Shown piece after piece: positions 32,810-43,644 of a stretch of DNA of 64,000 nt. The notes beneath the pieces were generated by a model. It was not told where the DNA came from. It saw only the letters and a program-made list of their open reading frames with translations, and did no database searches. This DNA is from Immersiella caudata (lineage: Eukaryota > Ascomycota > Sordariomycetes > Sordariales > Lasiosphaeriaceae). Location of the stretch: positions 1,054,001-1,118,000 of the forward strand of contig JAULSU010000006.1 in the NCBI GenBank assembly GCA_030512335.1, read 5' to 3'. The first letter of the stretch is position 1; each line of letters opens with the position of its first letter. Made by a program: the position numbers and the translations under genes.

Positions 32810-34066
32810 ATGGTCGCGATTACGTGGAAGGCCGCTCTGGCCGCTCTGCTGGTGGCGGCTTCGTCGGCGCCAGGGACTCTGGCGCGCTGTGTCCACAAGC
32901 CATCGTCGGTGTCGGCCTCGGCGTCGTACACTTCCAGCTCAGCCATTTCTTGGTCTTCAGCGTCTACCGCGTCCTCTGCGTCGTCGGTTCAGCCCTCCTC
33001 GGCAGCTTCCAGCGCTTCCAGCGCTTCTAGCGCCGCTTCGTCAGCGCCTATCTCATCCTCAATCGCTTCTTCAGCAGCTTCGTCCCCAGCGGTCTCGTCC
33101 TCGGCCCTGGTCTCATCCTCGGCCGTCGTATCATCCTCGGTTGTTTCGTCGTCTGCTGTTCCATCATCGGTCGTTTCGTCCTCGGTCATCTCGTCGGCGG
33201 CACCTCTGCCCACCTTCCCATGCATCAGCGATGTATACCTTATCGAATCCAACCGACTAAAAGATGTCTCCATCAATCTGAACACCCGCGTTCCGGTACT
33301 CGTCGCCGAGTTCCAGGGGGGAGGGATCGACGCAATTGCGTACAATGAGCTGGACGGCTATATCTACGGCGTACAGCGCGATGCTACCGTTGCTTCGATC
33401 TTTTATGTCTTGCGCCTCGGGTCGAACGGCGGGGCAGAAACCATTTACACCTTCAACGGCTGGGTCGGTGGTTCCATCAACATGGGCGCGATCGACGCCG
33501 ACGGTGTCTTCTGGATCTCTGACAGTGGCCGGTCAGTTGCCGCCCTCGACGTCAGCGGAAGCGCTGCAACCCTCCTTGACACGTCCGTCCCGCTGCTGGT
33601 TGGCTTCTTGCCATTTGACTGGGCCTATGTCCCGTTAGCCGGCGACGAATATCTATACACGGTTGCGAGACGGGAGCCAAGGGCTCCAAGCGACAACTCC
33701 GTCTTCTCCCTGCGCTTTAGCAAGACGGCCAAGACGTGGGAGCAGATGAAGGAGTACGATTTCGGCACCCAGTTCGAACCGCATCCCGTATATGCCTTCA
33801 ATTCCGTCAATGGCCTCTACTCGACGGACCCCGACAGCCAATAGTAAGTTAAAACCCCCGGGCATAAAAGCATGCCTTGCTCCCTGCCGCGAACAAATGG
33901 AACTGATATCAACCACAGTAACATCTTCTTTGATCTTGACTACAACCAGGACGGCAACCCGGCTTTGGGTGCCTGGGCGATCTGGGGTGGTTACGGCCCT
34001 TTGATACCCAACGATGGCACAACGTGCCCTTCGGCTACCCCTCAGGTTCCATTCACTACTTTTTAA
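32810..34066 (+). CDS. Secreted Ser-rich stalk protein with a DUF6923-like beta-propeller domain
   Basis: Two exons, 32810-33843 and 33919-34066 (intron GTAAGT...CACAG), 393 residues. The N-terminus is a signal peptide (MVAITWKAALAALLVAASSA, cleavage near GTLA-RC). Residues about 30-130 are almost pure Ser/Ala/Val (SSASSAASSAPISSS and similar), a mucin-like O-glycosylated stalk. From about residue 135 the globular part begins CISDVYLIESNRLKDVSINL, with AYNELDGYIYGVQRD, GAIDADGVFWISDSG, DWAYVP and NIFFDLDYNQDG. These are repeated short blades of the type in fungal DUF6923 and similar six-bladed propeller proteins. No GPI signal is seen; the C-terminus is short (VPFTTF). It is likely a wall-associated or adhesive protein. 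The domain name is by resemblance. Confidence 0.82.
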
Positions 34067-34576
34067 GAACATATAATGTGGGGATCCTCTGAATCTTGTA
34101 TTGAATAGTCTTGCTAGTCCCAGCCAAGTACTTTTGCATAATATTTTCCCCACCAAATCCATCGCTACGGAAATTAAATTGCCCAGGTCTGGCGTTAGAC
34201 TGAATCGTAGCAAGAGTGCAGCGTGGAGTTGTAGAGACAACAACAACCTCCAACACCCGGGGAAATGCTGGGCCGGGGAAGTCTATCTTACCAACCTAGG
34301 TAGGTGAGCGTTAGCCCTCTTTCACCGTGATGGCTTGTTATACACTGCTCGGGAAGGCAGACCCGATGCCAACCTTCCCTCGCTCTTGCCCTGCCGACCG
34401 CTGAAGCAGATGACACTAGTATGCCCGCGACGACGACTACGACAAGGCGTATGCTCTAGCCCAAGAGTTCAAATCTTTTCCTCCACCAAACGCTGCTTTT
34501 CTCCGCTCGTAGCCGCCCCTCTGTCGTTAAGGAGGGCGTTAGACTTGAACTGAGTAGTTTCACCCTGCGGACAGAG
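34067..34576. other. Convergent intergenic region
   Basis: 3' flanks of the Ser-rich secreted protein gene and of the P450 pseudogene; no gene recognised. Confidence 0.5.
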
Positions 34577-36409
34577 CTACAGCGGTCTCGACTTGACGTG
34601 GTACACGTTGGGACAGCGGAAATCGTCTCCTTGGCATCGAAACTCGTCTGCTCCTCTGGCAGGCAGCAATAAGAACTCGAAGCTGAGGATCAAATGGACG
34701 ATGACGATCTTCAGCTTCAGGATTGCCAGCCGCTTGACTGAATGATCGCGTAGTGTCAGTATCATTTTGATGGTGACACCCTCCAGTACGATAGGGGCAA
34801 GACGCACCAAAGCAGCATCTGGGGCCGCCGCCAAAAAGCAATAGACGGTAACGAGTAGGGGTCAAAAACGCCTCTTTTCCTTCCGGTCCTGTCGTTAGCC
34901 ATTGACGGGGGCTCGTAAATGTTGAGGTCCCGTCCAGCTTCGCCATCGAAACCGCCACGAGCCCGTTTTGCCTGTGCAGCTTGGCTGGATGAGCTCCGGA
35001 CGGCTCCGGCTACATGAAGCGGTGAATACGTAATCCGAAGGTTGAGAGGGAAATCAGCTCCCTTGGGAACTCGACAGCCCAAAATCTCAGTGTCGACAAG
35101 TGCGCGGCATGCAGCGATTCCCGTGGTGCCAGACGCGCGAAGGAACTCCTCAATTGTTGCATCGAGATAAGGGGATCAACAATCCGGTTTGCTTTCTCTG
35201 GATAGCCAAACGAAACTCTGTTTGTAGGGCCCGTCGAAGTGTAGCCTCAGCCTCTTGGTAGCCAGCCATGAGCTTGAAAAACCAGCAGAGCGTACCAGCG
35301 GTCGAATCATGGCCCTGATACAACGTCAGCCGATATCCTACAGGTCGCTTCGATTCAACCTACCGCGAGTAGAGGCATCACGAGCTCCTCCAACATTGCC
35401 AAGTCCTTGAGAGATTTGGGGCAGTCAACCCCTTCTTTTTCGCCATGACGATCGCCCCGCAAGACAAGATCCATGGCACACGTGTCAAGCTCCTCCCCGT
35501 TTCCATTCTCGCCCAGCGCCTCGCTCCGTTGGAGCCGCTCGCACGCCTCCGCCATCAGTTGCTGGATCTCGGCGTCTCTCAGCTTCGTAAAATGACGATA
35601 CCGCGGACTCAAGCTCATGAAGAAGTTTGACGGTTGGGAAGGGAATCTGCAGAGGATGACCCTCATCGATGGCTTTGTTCGCGTATTTGACACTCTCTCG
35701 GATCACCGTTGCCGATTGCAGCCGCCTGATTTGCTCGGGGGTCTTCTCGCGACTTTCGGATGGTGGCAAATACTTTTCGATCCCGTTGCGCACGACATCG
35801 AGCATGGAGCCCAGGATGGCAACCCAGATGGTGTCAAGGGCTGCCGAGCTGAAATCCTCAATGGCGCCGAACGGTGCTTCTCCGTGGCAAGCGACCTTGA
35901 GCCTCAAGGGTTCCATGAGGTCGGCCGCGGCGAGATGGATATTGGGCGCCACAACGCGGCGCAGAAAGTCCGCGTTAATGACATCGGACCACAGTCTCTT
36001 CTGCGCTCTGAGTGCTGGGGTTGTGTACCGCGCGATGGTTGAGCGGGGGAAAGGCTGCCTGAACAGATCGATGCTCAAGGGCCAGCGGTCGAATTCGCGG
36101 TTGCGTCGAACAAGAATATCCTCAATCTCTCGCGGATCGTCTAGGAGGATGACAGGCGGTACTAGAGATGTGAGAAGCAACTGAAGGATTGGAGAGCTGA
36201 GTCTTCGGGCCACGGAGAACATTGCCATGGACGGCTCGCCGGTTTCTTGCACTTTACGCTTTGATTTCGGGAAGGACCCCGAGGATGCTTTTGACAGCAT
36301 GTGGCTGGTAGGGAATTCCCTGGTATGGCTTTGGCAGGACGAGTCGGTAGAGGTAATAAACCAAGGAAAGGAGGGTGAATGCACCGAAGAGAGACGTTGT
36401 GAACGCCAT
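34577..36409 (-). pseudogene. Cytochrome P450 monooxygenase, several frameshifts
   Basis: The ATG at 36409 begins a membrane anchor (MAFTTSLFGAFTLLSLVYYL) and a proline hinge (LPKPYQGIPY). Then follow VILLDDPREIEDILVRRNRE, FRQPFPRSTIARY, FMSLSPRYRHFTKL, the oxygen-binding helix AGHDSTAGTL (across an intact intron at about 35360-35310), ATIEEFLRASGTTG, VFDPYSLPSIAF, the haem motif FGGGPRCCF with its Cys ligand, and KLKIVIVHLILSFEF to a stop at 34577. Introns with CTGAC branch sites remain in the I-helix and just after the haem Cys (GTGCGT...TTCAG). The frame breaks after EIKA (stop), near SPRYRHF, around QTEFRLA and just before the haem loop. The order and completeness show a microsomal class II P450 that decayed by small indels. 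Confidence 0.88.
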
Positions 36410-36938
36410 GACGGACGAAGTGGTTGTTTATCCATGCAAAAAGAAGGAGCGATAGACAATGGAAACCACAAGCGATACCCGAGTGAAATGCCGCAAATCC
36501 TCGAGCTGCTATGCCGACAACAACACTAGTGGCTCACAAAAGCCAAGGTGGGGTACATCTCTCGACCCAATTTAAAATCCTCCATCACAGAGTGACACCC
36601 GACACATTGGTCCGTCGGTAGGGCTAGCAAGCCACGTTGATCCTTCGCCGCATGCAACCTCAGCTGCCACAGTAGTGGCGGGATCTCGCCGCCGCCTCTC
36701 TATTTCTACACGGCCGGAGAGTCGATTTTGCCCTTCGTTTCGAAGCTGGAACGCCGTGGCAACCAATGCACGCCTCGAATCATGGCTAGAAAGCCGGAAC
36801 CATTGTGAAGTCCCTCTTCTGTATCGATCCGGCGCCCTCATATCTGGTTTTGGGCACGCTCACCAATGACACCTGCCGCCGTTGTCGCAGCTAGCTATGA
36901 TCAATGATGAATCACTGCGCTGATTACATGGTGAGTCA
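36410..36938. other. Intergenic
   Basis: Promoter side of the P450 pseudogene and 3' flank of the DUF1996 gene; no gene recognised. Confidence 0.5.
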
Positions 36939-38316
36939 CTAGCGCTTCCCCTTCCCCTTTCCTTTTCCCTTTCCCTTCCCCTTGCCCGTCGGTGTCGGCT
37001 GCGGCGGGTCTCCCGGCAGCGTGTCAAGCCCTGCGTCGTCGCGCCCGTCAGCAAATCGCGACTCGGTCCGAATATTGCCTCTCACGCACCGAAGGGAAAA
37101 GAAGAGAAAAGTGACTCACAACCGCTATAGTTCTCCCCCACCAACTCCGGCACCTCGCACGCGTCTGCAGGCTGCATCGTCTGCGTCGCCATGCCGGGAC
37201 AATCGGCACCCGCACAGCCAGCCTCCATAGCCACCTCCAGCGAATTCCCCCTCCAGCCAAACACATAGTCGGCGTGCTGACTGTTTTTCCCATGTCAGTA
37301 ACTCGAAGGTCTGATGTACACTAGATCAGAAAATGAAACAAAAAAAAAATAACAACCCACCTATACCCCGTCCCATCCCCCGTGCTCAGCACAAACGGCT
37401 GGCTCCCATCCTCGGGCCACTCCTCCGGATCATTAAACCCCGTCGTATCCCAATTGATCTCCACCATTACCTGCGGAATCTTGACAGGGTGACTCGGTGG
37501 ACACGTCTCCGCCGTCCCAATCCCATCAAAGATATGCGGCCCCTCCACCGGATACGCCACATGCGCCTTGTGATCCCCGCTATCCAGCCTCACCCCATCC
37601 CAACACGTCGGAAACAAAATATTCGAGCGTATCCCAAAACACGGCCCATCCGGAAGATGCATCGTATCCACCCTCGGATCAAGACACGGACGGAACTCAT
37701 CCCCCCCAAAATCCGGCGCGTTATAGCACCGGAAGCACGTCTGCGTCGACAGGTTATACCCCCCCGACGGCTCTTCGCGAAGCGCCGCATCCCCAAAGAA
37801 CATCCTGAAACCCGGAGGGAACGAAGTAACCTTGTTTTGCCCCGGCGAGACGTAGTAGACGAGCATGCCGCCGTTGGTACTGCTCGCAAAGGAATTATTC
37901 CCAAAGAAAGGCTGGAACCGCCCCGGAAACTGCGGGACGCGCTTGTAGCTCCCGTTGCGCGCGCGAAAGTACAGATTGGATGTCCAATAGTTGGAGAAGT
38001 CGTCGGAGTAGCTGCAGGTTGTGCAGGTGGAGAGGGAGGCGATGTCAGAAAGGGGCATGGACGCCGAGAAGGCGTTGCCGCCGACGATTTGGTGCTGGTG
38101 CGGGGAGGGGACGGCGCCGGGGTTTACGAGGGGGTCGATGCGGTCGATGGAGAGTTGGTTGCAGCCGAAGCGGAGCATGGTCGGGCCGGTGCCATTGTAG
38201 GTTGGGAGGGTGGAGGGGTCGAAGTCGGGGGGGAGTTGGCGGGGAGACTTTCCAAGGCCCGAGGGGGAGGAGTGGGCGAGGGCGCCCAGGGCGAGGATGC
38301 CGAGAAAGGTGCGCAT
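36939..38316 (-). CDS. Secreted DUF1996-domain protein with poly-(Gly-Lys) tail
   Basis: Exons 38316-37361, 37280-37120 and 37030-36939; 402 residues. A signal peptide (MRTFLGILALGALAHSSPSG) is followed by the DUF1996 domain, with LRFGCNQLSIDRIDPLVNPG, the HQHQIVGG histidine motif, CTTCSYSDDFSNYWT, VTSFPPGFRMFFGD, IRSNILFPTCWDGVRLDSGD and KIPQVMVEINWDTTGFND. A Cys-rich segment (EAGCAGADCPGM) crosses into exon 2. The protein ends with PTGKGKGKGKGKGKGKR, a run of Gly-Lys dipeptides. DUF1996 proteins are widespread secreted fungal proteins; some are reported as wall or iron-related, but no reaction is established. The start is fixed by the signal peptide. Introns of 80 and 89 bp have good CTGAC branch sites. 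Confidence 0.9.
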
Positions 38317-39012
38317 TGTGGATGGCGGGACAGCTGGTGGAAGCTGCTGCTGGTGAGGAAGATGGGGCGAGAAAGACTGCGGTTGATATATATCTGACAG
38401 CCGGGTGTTCGGTGTTTGTTGATATTAATTTGCCGGTGTGGGTGTGTTACACCACACCGTGACGGCCCCGGACGACCAGTTTGGATGCGCGCTGCATGTC
38501 AACCTGTCAGCCAATGCATGGTTAATTTCATGCAGGGAACCTGCATGCCCGCCCCTCCCCCCCACTCGGGGAGCAGGCATGCCATGCTCGGGGAACCGGG
38601 TTGGCCCGGCCGATGCCCTTATCGAGGTATAAGTGTGTCATATCAGGAGACTTTGGTAGAGATTATTGTCCGCCGCCGAGGCGCATGTCGTGTGACGACG
38701 CTCACCGGGAAGTCTCGTCTGCATTGTTTGACGGGGGCTGTAAACGTTAGTTTGTGCGGGGCTAGAACACAGGCGCCGCGATAGGCAATGTCTAGCGAGG
38801 ACAGCCATACCATTAATGTCACTTTTTAGGGGGTTCAGGGGTGATAGCATCGTCCAGCTTTCGCCCTCGAGCATAACCCAACATGAAAGCACCACTCCTC
38901 TTCCAGACGGATATGTATCATCGGTTGACCCAGAGAACGCATACGCAATTGAAGAAGGGACCAAGGAATCGCCTGATCCACGATCCGTCCAGTGATGTGG
39001 AATAGCCCTTGT
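38317..39012. other. Intergenic, promoter of the DUF1996 gene
   Basis: ATATATATC at 38387-38395 (70-80 bp upstream of the start at 38316, read on the - strand) is a possible TATA element. The rest shows no gene. Confidence 0.45.
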
Positions 39013-40396
39013 TCAGTCTGGGAAGGGTTGAGGCGGGCTGCGGAAGCCACGCATGAAAAGGTTCGGGGACCTAGTTGGCAGGAGGACTTGTACGCGATCG
39101 CACTGATGCCCATCCGATGTAGTCGCTTCGCAACCGCATTCCCCAAAGACCATATCCGGGCCGTGCCAGTACATGTTTGGGAACAGTTCCCAGAAGTGGT
39201 CTTTGTTGTGCGGATCCCTGTAAACGGCCTGCGTAATGTCTTGGATGACCGGAGTGGCAGTCGCCAAGAGATCCTTGCCAGTAGGAAGGGCGGACCATCC
39301 AATGCAACTCTGTGTCTGGCCCTCGGGCTTGAAAATGTCTCCGAAGCCGGCGCCAAAAAGGGTTATTGCGCGGATGCCCCTGACGAGATCAACCCATCCT
39401 AGTCCGACATCTCGGAGGAGAGCCGCCTTGGGCCACAGAGGATCGGCTCCCGTCACGATGTGCTGGAATTCCCACCCCTCGAGGTTTCGCCTTGTTGATT
39501 TGCGAATCCTGGCTCCAAAGCCGTCCGTCGTCAGCTCGTCGGTTTGGATGTCGAAAAGCATCGCCAACACGTTGTGGACGTCTCCTACGAGGCCAAGAAG
39601 CTGCTCCCATGTCGTTGGCATCTTCTCGTTTGTTTCCACCGGCTGTCTTCCCTTTTTCGAAGTTTCTTTCACAACCCGATTCCACCTCTCATAGATTTCC
39701 AGGTCCATCTTGGCTTTGTTGGAGAGACCAAAGTTGATCTCCAGGCGCACACGATGGAGAGCCCATCGAAATGCGGTGAAGTTGTTGACAAGATCTCGAT
39801 GCTTCAATGGTTGGAAGTCGTCATGGTCCCCGACATCTTCATCCGCACTTGACGTACCCTCATCCTTGAGAGCAGCCTCCAGAGGCGGAAGAGGGCTCAC
39901 TGAATCAGGGTCTTCCACATCAAGGTTCGAGTTCGTATCATTTGTTCCATTCCTGGACTTTTGGGCTGGAGAGATAGCAAACGAGGTATCTCTCACCCAG
40001 GAATTGGGCTCGTTCATATCCCTCAGGTAATACTCCTCGAAGCGCTCGGCGATTATTCTGCAGATGATTGGATCAGCAAAGTACCCACCCTCCAGAATAT
40101 AGCACACACCTCCGTTTCTGGTGAATGAATCTCATGGCCTCAAAATGTTCTCCGGCAGCCTCCTCTTCTGCGCCGATTTTGAGCGCCAGTGCCCGAAATA
40201 GCTCAGGCAAAATGGCCAATACTCGTTCCAAGGACTGAGAGTCTGGGGCGAGGGAATCTCGGAACAAGCTGTTTGCAAGCTCTTCCATGCATCTTGCCGA
40301 ATCAGGAACGTCTGATGTGCACACCGATGCGTCGTCAGTGAGCTCAAGATTTTTGCCCTGAACAGCTGAGTTTGCCGACGTGTCCGGGTCTGTCAT
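39013..40396 (-). CDS. Hypothetical protein, unrecognised family
   Basis: Two exons, 40396-40110 and 40057-39013, joined by a 52-bp intron (GTGTGT...CTGCAG) that restores one frame of 443 residues reading RFIHQKRRIIAERFEEYYLR across the junction. It begins MTDPDTSANSAVQGK. No signal peptide or transmembrane segment is visible. Recognisable features are a helical N-terminal block (LERVLAILPELFRALALKIG), an acidic linker (about residues 150-190), a helix-rich middle (FRWALHRVRLEINFGLSNKA) and a Cys-containing C-terminal block (VFGECGCEA). The N-terminal helix block resembles the opening of several fungal proteins of unknown function that precede ankyrin or STAND regions, but no such domain follows. 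The function is unknown. Confidence 0.65.
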
Positions 40397-40559
40397 CGAT
40401 GTGGCGGTGAGGTCATTTGGATGGCCTGATGACAACAAAGACTGGGAGAGCCAGGAGAGGAGATCTCAACGCAATCACGTCTCGCCCCGCTCCAAACACG
40501 GTAACCAGTACGCTTTTTTTTTACCGCCTCCCCTCAATGCCAACTTGGGAAAGAACCCC

Positions 40560-41359
40560 TTACACCCGCCCCTCCCCGATATCCCCCACCTTCCTCAGGC
40601 TCCCCCTTTGCACAATCCAACCCAACCCAAAGATCATGACGCCCAAAATCCACCACATCAACGTAGGGGCCCAATAGAATCTCCACTCGTAGTACATGTC
40701 GACCGGCTCGATGTACCCAAACAGCCAAAACATCCACCCCGCATGCGCAAGCAGCATTCCCACAATCGCGCAGTCGAGATGGTATGATCCACGAGCCTGT
40801 TCCTTCCATTAGGTTTTTGCATTTTGCCTCTTTTCTTGCGCCCCAAAATAAACACCAAACCAAGAAAAAAGAGCGGGGAGAGAAAGAGAAGAAGAAGAAG
40901 AAGAAGAAGAAGAAGAAGAAGAAGAAGAAAGAGAGAACTTACACCCCCTTCCAACCCCTCCCGAACCACAACCGCCAAACACCCCGCCACAACCCAACCG
41001 CCTACCAAAATAGCAGGAACCCCCACAATGAGACTGATGGGAAGCGGTCCGTACGCGGATATCAGGACCATGAGTATCCCCTGGGCGGCTCGGAAGAGGA
41101 CGAGGATCCAGATTGACAGTCGAGATATCCATTTTCGGGCGGTAAAAGGGGAGGTGATGCGGAAGGCGAACCAGACGTAGCGGGGTGAGTGGCGTGGGGA
41201 GAAGAGGGCTTGGCGGAGGGTGGTTTTGGGGGGAGGGGGAGAGGAGGTTTGGAAGGGGTGGAGTGTTGGGGGTGGTGGTGCTTCAGTGGCTTCTGCCGGG
41301 TCGTGAAGTGGGTAGGGGGGTGATGGGTTAGGGGTTGAGGGTGGTGATGGGGGAGGCAT
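40560..41359 (-). CDS. Four-helix integral membrane protein
   Basis: Exons 41359-40943 and 40796-40560 (intron GTAAGT...AACAG, 146 bp); 217 residues. The N-terminal 80 residues are Pro-rich and disordered (MPPPSPPSTPNPSPPYPLHD). Four hydrophobic segments follow: WILVLFRAAQGILMVLI, ISLIVGVPAILVGGWVVAG, AIVGMLLAHAGWMFWLFGYI and MWWILGVMIFGLGWIV. The tail is short and charged (RGSLRKVGDIGEGRV). Acidic and Arg residues flank the helices, as in small fungal endomembrane proteins, but I recognise no named family. The intron carries a 14-copy GAA/TTC microsatellite. Without splicing the frame runs into Leu-only sequence made by that repeat, which helps confirm the intron. Confidence 0.72.
40888..40929. 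repeat. (GAA)14 microsatellite in an intron
   Basis: Fourteen uninterrupted GAA triplets on the + strand (TTC on the sense strand of the host gene), within the intron of the four-helix membrane protein and close to its 5' splice site. Confidence 0.95.
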
Positions 41360-42190
41360 TTTTTTTGAGGGGAGGGGAGGGGGGGGGTTGGAGTGAGGGT
41401 TTGAAGAAATTGGGAAAGGAGGGAATGGAGATGGAGGTTGGTGTTGTGGGGAGAGGGGTAGGTAGTGGATGGTAATAGGGGATAGGCGCTTGCGTGACAC
41501 GGTGTTTGCCTTTGTGCGAGGTTACCTACAGAGGGGGTTGTGTGCGGCGTGATGGGGCACAAGGAACGCATTGGAATGAAAGGATTTTCGAATTGATATG
41601 CGTATGTGGCTGACGTGTTTAGCATCAAGGTTGTCGGGTACGGTACCAAACCAAAAGTCTTGAACAGGTGGTCTAAGTTTACGGTGTGGCATGTTAAGGT
41701 TAAGCTGGATAGTTTCTGATTGCAACGGAAGTCTGTTGACACCAAGGGCACCCCTCCGCTCTTCGGAATCTTGACTCACACAGCGGGTTCCTGCCGCTTC
41801 CACGGCTGTCAAGGTTTTGGTCCCAAGCTTCGTACGAAACCTTGACCGATGACCTTCCCTCGCAAAACACATTATTTTTTGGCTATTCTAAAGTATCTCT
41901 TGCACATGTCCGAGACGATGCCATGGGATCTTGACGCCTCCCGCCCAGAATGCGCGGCATCATGACGCTTCTAGCGCACGCAAGAGCCTGTCTACGAAGC
42001 TTTTACAAAACTTTGCCCAGAAAGCATCTATTCCAATCCTTTGCCCTAACACGTGTCTGCCTTTCCCAGAGCCGTATAAAGTGACAGCTTCCCTCCCCAG
42101 AAGCAGTCCATCCGTTTTTTCCAGACATCACTACTCCAAGCCAACTTCAAGTCTTTCTTTACTTCAAACAACAACAATAACAACTTGAAG
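41360..42190. other. Divergent promoter region
   Basis: 831 bp between two divergent starts. The left end, next to 41359, is a G-rich (C-rich on the sense strand) leader; the right end is a C/A-rich leader (CAAACAACAACAATAACAACTTGAAG) before 42191. No gene is seen between them. Confidence 0.5.
42075..42080 (+). promoter_or_regulatory. Putative TATA box
   Basis: TATAAA lies 111 bp upstream of the ATG at 42191, followed by a pyrimidine-rich then C/A-rich leader. Position and flanks fit a TATA-type fungal promoter; no experimental support. Confidence 0.45.
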
Positions 42191-43102
42191 ATGTCTTTCT
42201 CCCCCTTTCTCCTCTTTTCCTCCGGACACCTCACCTCCGCCGCAATAACACCAAGGGGCGCCCCCAAGACTCCCCCGCCGGCCTCCCCCCCCTCCCCGGC
42301 GGCCCCGTCCTCTCGCGTCGCTGCCTTTGCCGACTGGGAGATCGCCCTCTGCGAGGCGTACTTCTTCCCGTCGACCGCTTCTCCGACTGGCCCCTTCTCC
42401 TCGGCCGTCCCCTCTTCCACTGCCGCGTCCGTCCAAAGCGCGGGCTCGAGTGTTACCTCCGGGTCGACGCTGAACCGCCTCGCCCCCGAGTTTGCCCCGG
42501 GTTCCGCGTCTCACTCCGGGTTCGGCTCTTCCTCCGGTTTCGCCTCTTCTACCAGCTTTGGCACCGGCTCCACCTCTAGCGTTGCCTCCGGGTCAAGTCT
42601 GAACCCCCTGGACCCCGTTTTCGTCCCGGGTTGTTCCCGGGCAGCTAGCTCCGTTCCTTCCTCCGGCTTCAATGCTGGTTCCGAATCGAGCGACCCCGAC
42701 CCCTCGACGCTCGACTGCCTCGCTCCGGCCGTCCCGTCCAACTCCCCCGCCTTGTCCGCATTGTCGCTCTGCTCCGACTGGTCCGATCGTGCCGAGCTGG
42801 GGTCCATCTCCACACTCGACTTGAATGCAGAGCTGGAGATGGAGCCTTCGGAGATGGACCCCCCGGAGGATAAGGAAGAGGAAGAGGAAGAGGACGAGCC
42901 AAAGTATCGTTCTTGCCGGGAGTTGGGAGGAGAGGTGTTGGGGCCGCCTGGCCGCGAGTGGGGAAGAGCGCCGGCGTGGCCCGCGGTGAAGGTGCCCGGT
43001 TATCCGTCAGCCGAGTGTTGTTGTGTTGTGTGTTTGCTTTTTGGACACAAGGCCAAGAGGGTGGCTCCCAACGAGTCTGGTTTGGCCCTTGTCGACGTCT
43101 GA
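42191..43102 (+). CDS. Ser/Pro-rich hypothetical protein with internal repeats and an acidic stretch
   Basis: 303 residues from the ATG at 42191 (MSFSPFLLFSSG). No signal-peptide cleavage pattern is convincing. The middle is Ser/Gly/Pro-rich and holds three degenerate copies of one segment: SVTSGSTLNRLAPEFAPGS, SVASGSSLNPLDPVFVPGC and DPDPSTLDCLAPAVPSNS. An acidic patch (MDPPEDKEEEEEEDEPKYRS) follows. The C-terminus has a short Cys cluster (AECCCVVCLLFGHKAKR). FADWEIALCEAYFFPS near residue 46 is the most protein-like conserved-looking segment. No family is recognised. The TATA box and typical leader upstream support a real gene, but the low complexity makes the frame less certain. Confidence 0.55.
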   Translation: MSFSPFLLFSSGHLTSAAITPRGAPKTPPPASPPSPAAPSSRVAAFADWEIALCEAYFFPSTASPTGPFSSAVPSSTAASVQSAGSSVTSGSTLNRLAPEFAPGSASHSGFGSSSGFASSTSFGTGSTSSVASGSSLNPLDPVFVPGCSRAASSVPSSGFNAGSESSDPDPSTLDCLAPAVPSNSPALSALSLCSDWSDRAELGSISTLDLNAELEMEPSEMDPPEDKEEEEEEDEPKYRSCRELGGEVLGPPGREWGRAPAWPAVKVPGYPSAECCCVVCLLFGHKAKRVAPNESGLALVDV

Positions 43103-43644
43103 AAAAAAATTTTTTTTTTTTTTATTTATTTATTTATTTTTTTTTTTTTCGTTTTGTGGTTTGTTTTGTCGCCGTTACTAGTATAGAGTCTGGGGATAGG
43201 AACTTGAACAACCACCTACTGTCTTGTGACACGTCAAAGCATCGCGTCAAAGCATCCTGTGATCTTGGCAGGGTCTCCTTGAGCTTTGATGAGAGCTTCC
43301 ATGGGGTTATGTCGGTGGCTTGGGAAATGTAAAACATGTCTTGGCAAAATGCATGCAAGACCCTAAGCCCGACGGTTTAGGGTTTGTGTTTTGTTTTGCA
43401 ACGATTTGTTTGAACAAAAGTCATTGCTGGTCTCTGTGGCTGCCTGGCGAAAACCAGGGGTTCTGTCGAGTTCCTTGTCACTGATTGCGGCTGTGCATGC
43501 CTCCTCTCCGCATTTTGCCCCTGGCCAACCAATCCGATGTTGCATTGCCGCTCAACACCCCGACGAGGCTTCCCGTCAGGCAATTTGAACCTCGAGACTT
43601 ATTTAGCTCCAGCAATTTCCCACAGTTCATTGCACTCGACCACA
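43103..43644. other. Intergenic with an A/T homopolymer run
   Basis: Directly after the stop codon a run of A8T14 then (ATTT)n and T14 spans about 43103-43150 and can fold into an A/T hairpin; it may help 3'-end formation. The rest is promoter for the gene at 43645. Confidence 0.55.

Noticed and set aside
17635..36409. Secondary-metabolite gene cluster (amidohydrolase, dehydrogenase, P450)
   Set aside because: No backbone synthase is present, the genes are far apart, and the P450 and amidohydrolase are pseudogenes.
37333..38397. 354-codon + strand frame antisense to the DUF1996 gene
   Set aside because: Arg/Pro-rich shadow with no motif; the - strand has signal peptide, domain and introns.
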